From positions 1 to 10,968 of the forward strand of contig JAZGDL010000200.1 of the NCBI GenBank assembly GCA_036477795.1: a stretch of 10,968 nt of DNA, given 5' to 3'. This document shows, in pieces, positions 6,313 through 10,968 of this stretch (its first letter is position 1; every line of letters begins with the position of its first letter). The notes beneath the pieces are model-generated. The model made no database searches and was not told the origin of the DNA. It worked only from the letters and a program-made list of their open reading frames with translations. The stretch is from JAZGDL01 sp036477795 (GTDB lineage: Bacteria > Planctomycetota > Phycisphaerae > UBA1845). The position numbers were made by a program, and so were the translations under genes.

Positions 6313-7449
6313 TTAACGCCTCTTGGCTTTGCCCCGCGGGCGATTGCTCTTGATCTCATCAGATCGATCGGCCAGCCAGTCGCAGACCTTTGGCCACAAG
6401 TCGCGATGGGCCTTGGAACCGACGGCCATTCCGATATGACCGGCCGGGAAGTTGATGGACTTGCGGTCGGTGGAGCCCACCGCGTCGTTGAACGGCAAGC
6501 TCTGTGCGCAGGGCACCAGGTGGTCCTTCTGGGCTGTCAGATTCAGAATCGGACAGCGGATGTTCTTCAGGTCCACGCGCTCGCCGCCCAGTTCCAGTTC
6601 GCCCTTGATCAGCAGATTCTGCTGGAAACAGAGTTTTACGAACTGTCTGAAGGTTTCGCCGGCCACCGGGATGTTGTCGTTCAGCCAGGTCTCCATGGCG
6701 AAGAAGTCCTCGAGGAACTTCTCGTTCTCCATGTTCTCGTACAAGTTGAAGTACTTTTCCAACAGGTTCTGCACCGGCTTGAGCATCAGGAAAGACATCT
6801 GCAGCCACTCGGCGGGAGCGTTGCCGAACACCTCGATCATCTTGTCCACGTCGAAGTACTTGGGGTCGGTCCAGACGCTCAGAAGACTTTCCCTGGTCGA
6901 CCAATCGACCGGGGCGGCCATCAGGATCAGGTTCTTTACCTTCTCCTGCTCCAGTGCCGTGTACATGGCACTCATCGTTCCGCCCATGCAGTAACCCAGG
7001 ACGTTGATCCGATCGCACCCGCTTCGTTTGCGCACGTGGTCGACGACGTGATCCATGTAGCGCTGGATGTAGTCTTCCAGCGTCAGAAAGCGGTCGCCGT
7101 CGGCGGGCACGCCCCAGTCGATGTTGTACACGTCAAAGCCGCGCTCCACGAAGTGGCGTACCACGCTTTTGCCGGGGCGCAGATCGAGAATGTAGGGACG
7201 ATTCACCAGGGCGAACGCCACCACCAGAGGAGTCTGGTATCGCTTCTCGACGTCAGATTCGTAACGCAGGAGGCGTACTTTGTCCTCCCGGTAAACCGTT
7301 TGGGTGGGAGTGGCTCCGACGCGGACCTGCCGGGCAATCTCAGCCACCTTGGGCAAGGCCGCCATCTTGGTCATGAACTGCATCCATCGCTGCGTGGCGG
7401 CTTCGGGCGACGTGGGCCAGGGGGTTGCGGGAAACGCCGTTGTGGTCAT
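6313..7449 (-). CDS. phaC: Class III-type poly(3-hydroxyalkanoate) synthase, catalytic subunit
   Basis: Polymerises (R)-3-hydroxyacyl-CoA into polyester at the granule surface. The 378-aa length fits class III/IV PhaC (about 355-370 aa) and not class I/II (about 560-590). The alpha/beta-hydrolase fold carries the lipase-like box GYCMGG (152-157) with nucleophile Cys154, Asp309 in QKDHLVP and His338 in GHIG, the expected Cys-Asp-His triad. The N-terminal landmark TPTQTVYREDKVRLLRY (47-63) and DWG at 111-113 are also typical. The C-terminus ends in a basic tail RPRGKAKRR. Its ATG overlaps the stop of the upstream subunit gene as ATGA (7446-7449), implying coupled translation and a 1:1 complex. 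The reductase follows 11 bases later. Confidence 0.97.
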   Translation of the reverse strand: MTTTAFPATPWPTSPEAATQRWMQFMTKMAALPKVAEIARQVRVGATPTQTVYREDKVRLLRYESDVEKRYQTPLVVAFALVNRPYILDLRPGKSVVRHFVERGFDVYNIDWGVPADGDRFLTLEDYIQRYMDHVVDHVRKRSGCDRINVLGYCMGGTMSAMYTALEQEKVKNLILMAAPVDWSTRESLLSVWTDPKYFDVDKMIEVFGNAPAEWLQMSFLMLKPVQNLLEKYFNLYENMENEKFLEDFFAMETWLNDNIPVAGETFRQFVKLCFQQNLLIKGELELGGERVDLKNIRCPILNLTAQKDHLVPCAQSLPFNDAVGSTDRKSINFPAGHIGMAVGSKAHRDLWPKVCDWLADRSDEIKSNRPRGKAKRR

Positions 7450-7904
7450 TGCTTGCTCCGCGGCTGCGGCTTGCTCTTTTTCCGTTTTGGCTCAGGCGCC
7501 CCGTTCCTATGAGCCTCCAGAGCTTCGACACGGTTGCTTAATTCCTCAAGCTTGCCCATCACGCGATCTTCCAGGCCGCGCAACAACAGCACGATGTGAT
7601 CGGTGTCGGAACGTGAGGGCATCTGTGCCGATTGCAGTGACTGCGTGAGAAACTGATTTATCTGCTGTTTGAGGGCCAGCGAGTTGTCCAAGGTTTGTTT
7701 CATGGCCTTGAGGAACTGCTCGCTGCGCATGTACTGGTCGGAGTATTCAGCCAGAGCGCTGAAGAACGTCCGTCGCATCTGTTCAGCCGGGTCGGGGTTT
7801 GAGCCGGCAGAAGCGGCGCCGGCGGCGGCCATGCGGCCCATCGCGTCGGTCCAGAACTGTGTAAAGGGATCAGATCCCGGTGCGGCGGCATCGCCCTTGG
7901 ACAT
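7446..7904 (-). CDS. phaE: PhaE-like subunit of class III PHA synthase (short form)
   Basis: The likely start is the ATG at 7904, preceded by CAGGAG 8 bases upstream; the frame extends 14 codons further to 7946 without a ribosome site. The 152-aa product begins with an Ala/Gly/Met-rich segment (DPFTQFWTDAMGRM), then a helical stretch at 40-93 and the landmark MPSRSDTDHIVLLLRGLEDR (95-114). A coiled coil (103-132) follows, then a Lys/Arg tail. This matches the C-terminal part of the PhaE family, which activates PhaC. It is much shorter than Allochromatium PhaE (about 360 aa) and nearer the class IV PhaR subunit (about 200 aa; not the repressor PhaR). Its place directly before phaC, with an ATGA overlap, is the main support. 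Confidence 0.8.
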   Translation of the reverse strand: MSKGDAAAPGSDPFTQFWTDAMGRMAAAGAASAGSNPDPAEQMRRTFFSALAEYSDQYMRSEQFLKAMKQTLDNSLALKQQINQFLTQSLQSAQMPSRSDTDHIVLLLRGLEDRVMGKLEELSNRVEALEAHRNGAPEPKRKKSKPQPRSKQ

Positions 7905-8107
7905 GGTCAACTCCTGCAAATGAAACCGTCGCAGCGCCGCCCCCATGGGTTCGGCGCCGCGCGGTACTGTTCTGACGCCAGTGCTCCGTCACAGTTCAAT
8001 TGACGGGTTGGCGCCGGCCGTGACTTTGTCGTTTGGCAGACGCCGACAGCGTAATCTGCGCTCCCTCACCCCACACTCCAACCGACAATTCGAACGTTGA
8101 CGTCCCG
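7905..8107. other. Gap between phaA and phaE
   Basis: A 203-base spacer, unusually long for this operon. Apart from the CAGGAG ribosome site before phaE I see no convincing promoter, terminator or RNA. Two GGCGCC sextamers and a TTCGAA occur but form no clear stem. Open frames across it lack protein-like composition. Confidence 0.5.
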
Positions 8108-9289
8108 CTAGTCGCATCGCTCGACGGCGATGGCGCTGGCTTCCCCGCCTCCGATGCACAGGCAGGCGATTCCCAGCTTCTGCTTGCGGATACGCAGGGA
8201 GTTGATCAACGTGACGATGATGCGCGCCCCGGTTGCGCCGATGGGGTGGCCCATGGCCACCGCCCCGCCGCAAACGTTGACCTTCTCATGGGGAAGATTT
8301 AGCTCCTTCATGGCCACCAGCGCCACCACCGCAAAAGCTTCGTTGATCTCGAAGAGGTCAACGTCACTCAGCTTGATGGACAACTGGTCGCCCAACTTCT
8401 TAATGGCATGGATCGGGGCGATGGTAAACCACTCGGGCTCCATGGCCACGTTGGCATGCCCGAGAATGCGGGCGTCGCACTTGACGCCCAGTGCATGGGC
8501 CTTTTCCTCTCCGACTACCACCGCTGCGGCAGCCCCGTCGCTGATGCCCGAAGCGTTGGCCGCTGTGACCGTTCCTTCGGGACCGAACGCGGGCTTGAGT
8601 GTGCGGATTCTGTCCTCCTTGAAGCGGGTCGGCTCTTCATCGCGATCCACCACAAGCGTTTCCTGGCGAGTCTTGACCTCTACCGGGGCCATCACCGCGT
8701 CGAAGTTGCCCGCCGCCTGGGCGGCGACTGCACGCTTGTAGCTCTCGATAGCGAAAGAGTCCTGCTCCGCCCGGGAGATGTTGTACTTGCGGGCACACTT
8801 ATCGCCGCAAGTGCCCATGTGGACGTCGTTGTAAACGTCCCACAGGCCGTCGTGGATCATGGAGTCGATCAGTTCACCGTGCCCCATCCGATAGCCGCTC
8901 CGCGCCTTGGGCAGCAGATAGGGGGCACGCGTCATGCTCTCGGTTCCGCCGGCGACGATCAGGTCGGCGTCGCCGCACTGGATCGCCTGCGCGGCGAGAA
9001 TCACCGCGCGCATCGAAGAACCGCACACTTTATTGATGGTTGTCGCACCGCAGGAGTTAGGCAGCCCCGCGCCCAGCGCCGCCTGCCGTGCGATGTTCTG
9101 GCCCAGACCGGCCCCGACCACGTTGCCGAACAGCACCTCGTCAACGTCGTCGGCGGCAACGTTGGCCCGCCGCAGCGCCGCCTTGATGGCCACGCTACCC
9201 AACTCGGCGGCTGACACATCCGCAAACGCGCCGTTGAAAAGGCCCAGCGGGGTCCGCGACCCGCCGGCGAGGTACACGTTCTTGAGCAT
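8108..9289 (-). CDS. phaA: Acetyl-CoA C-acetyltransferase (beta-ketothiolase)
   Basis: Condenses two acetyl-CoA to acetoacetyl-CoA, the first step of PHB synthesis; a degradative thiolase role is possible but less likely here. The 393 aa align colinearly with biosynthetic thiolases. Cys89 in NKVCGSSM is the acyl-enzyme nucleophile, His348 lies in GGAVAMGHPIGATG, and Cys378 lies in CLCIGGGEA. These are the same numbers as in the Zoogloea ramigera enzyme. GGTESMTRAPYLLP (114-127) and the NEAFA motif (316-320) are also present. The ATG at 9289 gives the usual N-terminus (MLKNVYLAGGSRTPLG), although no strong Shine-Dalgarno stands at normal distance. The gene lies 76 bases after the phasin-like gene and probably shares its promoter. 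Confidence 0.96.
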   Translation of the reverse strand: MLKNVYLAGGSRTPLGLFNGAFADVSAAELGSVAIKAALRRANVAADDVDEVLFGNVVGAGLGQNIARQAALGAGLPNSCGATTINKVCGSSMRAVILAAQAIQCGDADLIVAGGTESMTRAPYLLPKARSGYRMGHGELIDSMIHDGLWDVYNDVHMGTCGDKCARKYNISRAEQDSFAIESYKRAVAAQAAGNFDAVMAPVEVKTRQETLVVDRDEEPTRFKEDRIRTLKPAFGPEGTVTAANASGISDGAAAAVVVGEEKAHALGVKCDARILGHANVAMEPEWFTIAPIHAIKKLGDQLSIKLSDVDLFEINEAFAVVALVAMKELNLPHEKVNVCGGAVAMGHPIGATGARIIVTLINSLRIRKQKLGIACLCIGGGEASAIAVERCD

Positions 9290-9365
9290 GAAGGAGTCTA
9301 TAGCCTCTTGACACCGCGATAGATTCCCCGCGCTTGCGCTTGGGGCTCAGATCGGCGCTGGACGC

Positions 9366-9839
9366 CTACTTGCTTGCCGGCTTGCTGCCGGCCTTGTGAC
9401 CGTTGGTCGAGCAGGCCTTCTTGGACAGCTCGCAGAGCTTCTCGAACATCTCAATGTTGGTCTGGGCCATCGCGTCGACGTTCGAGCGCATGGCCTCGAA
9501 AGAGTTCTGCCATAGCTTGGTGGTCTGATCGAACACGTTTTGCACGTCCCAGTCGCGGCCGGCCTCGAACGTTTCGCGGAGTGTATCCAAACAGTTCTTG
9601 ACCTGCTGGTCAAACGTGTTGTGGAACTGCTCGAGGCTTTTTTTGGCTGCAGGAACCGTTTCCTTGGAAATCTTGTCGGCCTGGTCGCGGAACTGCTCGA
9701 AACTCTTGCCGGCGGTGTCCGACCAGTATTTGGCGGCCTGCTCCTGGAACTGGATGTTCGTGCGCATGGCCTGGTTGAAGCTCTCCGCCGCCTGCTTGAA
9801 GGCGTCCGTAACGAATTCGCTGGTTTGGGTAGCCATCAT
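9366..9839 (-). CDS. Phasin-like granule-associated protein
   Basis: Phasins coat PHA granules and limit their size. The start is placed at the first of two adjacent ATGs (9839 and 9836) behind AAAGGG; an open extension to 9923 is basic and overlaps the promoter. The 157-aa product is almost wholly amphipathic helix: FVTDAFKQAAESFNQAM (9-25), QAAKYWSDTAGKSFEQF (34-50), a middle helix, and NSFEAMRSNVDAMAQTNIE (112-130). A short Lys-rich tail follows. It has no signal or membrane span. Composition, length, the repeated Phe-x-x-x-Ala/Gln spacing and position at the head of the PHA operon all fit a phasin. The sequence alone does not prove granule binding. Confidence 0.75.
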   Translation of the reverse strand: MMATQTSEFVTDAFKQAAESFNQAMRTNIQFQEQAAKYWSDTAGKSFEQFRDQADKISKETVPAAKKSLEQFHNTFDQQVKNCLDTLRETFEAGRDWDVQNVFDQTTKLWQNSFEAMRSNVDAMAQTNIEMFEKLCELSKKACSTNGHKAGSKPASK

Positions 9840-9908
9840 CTTGATGCCCTTTCGGTTCTTGTTTTTTCTCCGATGACTCGTCCTCGTTTTGACGGGTCGC
9901 ATAAGGGG

Positions 9909-9936
9909 AATATAACCCGGCAAACGTCTTGGTCAA
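9909..9936 (-). promoter_or_regulatory. Promoter of the PHA operon (phasin first)
   Basis: On the minus strand a -35 TTGACC (complement of 9931-9936) is separated by 16 bases from a -10 TATATT (complement of 9909-9914). Both boxes match sigma-70 consensus at five of six positions. The -10 lies 69 bases before the phasin start codon at 9839. No equally good promoter is seen before phaA, phaE, phaC or the reductase gene, so this probably drives the whole series. Confidence 0.65.
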
Positions 9937-9945
9937 GCGGTTTTC

Positions 9946-9957
9946 GTGCAATTGCAC
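9946..9957. promoter_or_regulatory. Palindrome GTGCAATTGCAC, candidate PhaR operator
   Basis: A perfect 12-base palindrome lies 9 bases upstream of the phasin -35, between the divergent promoters. A near-symmetric extension (TTTT on the left, AAAA on the right) flanks it. PhaR repressors of Paracoccus and relatives are known to bind TGC-containing palindromes of the TGC-N3/4-GCA type; this one reads TGC-N4-GCA. The site could serve both promoters. Confidence 0.5.
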
Positions 9958-9995
9958 AAAAACCTTTAGTTGCTGTAAAGCCCGTACTGGAAACG

Positions 9996-10004
9996 TGTTA
10001 TAAT
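9996..10004 (+). promoter_or_regulatory. Extended -10 promoter of phaR
   Basis: TGTTATAAT is a perfect TATAAT (9999-10004) with the TGn extension, about 87 bases before the phaR start codon. The only -35-like hexamer, TTGCTG at 9970-9975, is 23 bases away and too far to count. The long leader (about 75-80 bases) shows no obvious strong structure. Confidence 0.5.
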
Positions 10005-10091
10005 TGTGTTAAGTCTTTTCTGTTGCCATGATTTCGCTATTGCGTTACAGTATGGGGGCCTGGGACCGATCTGGATCACTGGAGGTATGTC

Positions 10092-10667
10092 ATGTCCGAT
10101 AATCGCCAAGCCCGCGTCCTGTCGATCAAAAAATACGGCAACCGGCGGTTTTACGACAGCACCCGCAGTTGCCACGTCACGCTGAAGGACATGTACGAGC
10201 TGGTCGGCGACGGTTACGAGCTGCAAGTAACCGACGGCAAAACCGGCAATGACATCACCAACCTGGTGCTCACGCAGATCCTCTTGGAACGCGATGCGCC
10301 TAAGCTCGATATCTTCCCAGCCAGCATGCTCCACCAGGTGATCCGCACGCAACGCGAGTTCCTCGGCTCGGTGGTCGAGCAGTTCTTCGCCCAGGTGCTG
10401 GAGACTCATAAGACTTCGCAGGAGCAGTGGATCAAGTTCATCCGCAACACGCTCGGTGTGGACCTGACGCAGCCGCTGAATCCGATGGACTGGCGCCGGG
10501 GGCTCATGGAGGCCATGACCCCCAGCGTGCCATCTTCTGAAAACTCGTCGGACCAGCGCGAGACGCAAACGCCCACTGAGGTGGAGGCTCTACGCCGCCA
10601 AGTGGAAGAGCTGACGCGGCAGGTGCAGCGCATGGCGGAGCGCAAGGCCGGTGCACAACCGAAATGA
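10092..10667 (+). CDS. phaR: PHA synthesis repressor PhaR
   Basis: A DNA- and polymer-binding repressor that, in characterised bacteria, represses phasin genes and itself and is titrated away by nascent PHA. The ATG at 10092 follows GGAGG with a 6-base spacer. The 191-aa protein starts with the hallmark KKYGNRRFYD (13-22) and CHVTLKDMYELV (27-38) of the PhaR/PHB accumulation regulator DNA-binding domain. DITNLVLTQILLE (54-66) follows. A central helical domain (75-125) covers the polymer-binding region, and a Ser/Thr-rich linker and a coiled coil (163-184) end the protein. It diverges from the phasin-led operon. Confidence 0.95.
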   Translation: MSDNRQARVLSIKKYGNRRFYDSTRSCHVTLKDMYELVGDGYELQVTDGKTGNDITNLVLTQILLERDAPKLDIFPASMLHQVIRTQREFLGSVVEQFFAQVLETHKTSQEQWIKFIRNTLGVDLTQPLNPMDWRRGLMEAMTPSVPSSENSSDQRETQTPTEVEALRRQVEELTRQVQRMAERKAGAQPK

Positions 10668-10680
10668 CCCAGGTCGCCGA

Positions 10681-10775
10681 GGGGAGAAAAAGGGGTCAGG
10701 CTACTTTTTCGTGAGTTGCAGTGAGAAACGACCGGAGAGGACCGAGAAAAAGTAGCCTGACCCCTTTTTCTCCCC
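10681..10775. repeat. 30-bp perfect inverted repeat element (REP/MITE-like)
   Basis: The left arm 10681-10710 contains GGGGTCAGGCTACTTTTTC. The right arm 10746-10775 is its exact reverse complement over 30 bases. The loop is 35 bases. It shares the GGGGTCAG lead with the 3107-3253 element, though the rest of the arm differs. It starts 13 bases after the phaR stop and could end phaR transcripts, since CCTGACCCCTTTTT falls within the stem. It also forms the C-terminal end of the gene coming from the right edge. Confidence 0.85.
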
Positions 10776-10968
10776 TCCCGGGACGAAACCGGGCCCACCA
10801 CAGAGCGTCGTCGTAGTGCTTGATGGCGCGCTGGTAGCCTGCGATGGTGGTGTCGACTCGTTCGAGCCAATGGTCCGAGGTTCCCTGCCAATCGATGACG
10901 TCGATGAAGATGAGTTCGCCGTGTCCGGGGTTGAGTAGTTCCAGGCGTGCCCGGGCGACTCGATCGGC
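10696..10968 (-). CDS. Hypothetical protein, partial, 3' end replaced by a repeat
   Basis: A minus-strand frame enters from the right edge and is open for 90 codons to a TGA at 10696-10698. Its first part is convincingly protein-like: LELLNPGHGELIFIDVIDW, then HWLERVDTTIAGYQRAIKHY, then DDALWWARFRPG. From about codon 65 it reads GEKGVRLLFLGPLR and on to THEKVA, which is simply the inverted repeat translated. The natural C-terminus has therefore probably been displaced by the element, with the stop donated by its arm. I do not recognise the family. The gene would converge with phaR. Confidence 0.55.
   Translation of the reverse strand, partial: ADRVARARLELLNPGHGELIFIDVIDWQGTSDHWLERVDTTIAGYQRAIKHYDDALWWARFRPGRGEKGVRLLFLGPLRSFLTATHEKVA

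Noticed and set aside
6302..6315. AAGGGGTCAAAAC before the reductase start as a repeat end
   Set aside because: The GGGGTCA match is short, has no partner arm, and is explained by the ribosome binding site AAGGGG.
6181..7512. 443-codon plus-strand open frame opposite phaC
   Set aside because: Antisense shadow of GC-rich phaC, which has a full catalytic triad; no protein-like motifs on the plus strand.
9326..9345. CCCCGCGCTTGCGCTTGGGG as a terminator or attenuator between phasin and phaA
   Set aside because: The stem needs a bulge and a tiny loop, and no T-tract follows; too weak to call.

Overview
The window reads as a piece of a Planctomycetota genome, most likely of Phycisphaerae type. 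This is inferred from two visible signatures: a membrane protein with the double-CxxC 'CGYNLTGN...CPECG' zinc ribbon common in that phylum, and an RHS-type protein with a dockerin-like calcium-loop pair (DxDxDGDxD) inserted in it. It has two contrasting halves.

Positions 1 to about 5,300 are an accessory, decayed region. It holds a possible gene start running off the left edge, a zinc-ribbon membrane protein, a doubtful transposase-like remnant, an RHS-repeat protein lacking its 5' end, a GTPase-like gene lacking its P-loop end, and an 83-aa gene overlapping a nucleotidyltransferase-like gene cut to about 41 codons. The breaks coincide with non-coding repeats: a 28-bp perfect inverted repeat (3107-3253), a GACCCCAAAGGCC tandem array (3248-3333), a composite palindromic repeat (4697-4841) and a three-hairpin array (5279-5365).

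Positions 5,421 to 10,667 are a compact polyhydroxyalkanoate (PHA) locus. On the minus strand, in transcription order, lie a phasin-like granule protein, the thiolase PhaA, a short PhaE-like synthase subunit, the class III-type synthase PhaC, and a short-chain dehydrogenase (probable acetoacetyl-CoA reductase) with an apparent one-base frameshift. The repressor PhaR is divergent on the plus strand. PhaA condenses two acetyl-CoA, the reductase would make (R)-3-hydroxybutyryl-CoA, PhaE/PhaC polymerise it, and the phasin coats the granule. The phasin/phaR intergenic region carries a good minus-strand promoter (TTGACC-N16-TATATT), an extended -10 toward phaR and, between them, the perfect palindrome GTGCAATTGCAC, a candidate PhaR operator.

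After phaR comes a second long inverted repeat (30-bp perfect arms) that starts with the same GGGGTCAG as the first. A minus-strand gene entering from the right edge runs into it and stops inside it. The new observations are therefore mainly about structure: a family of GGGGTCAG-ended inverted repeats sitting at broken gene ends, and the regulatory layout of the PHA locus. I found no clear undescribed enzyme system.
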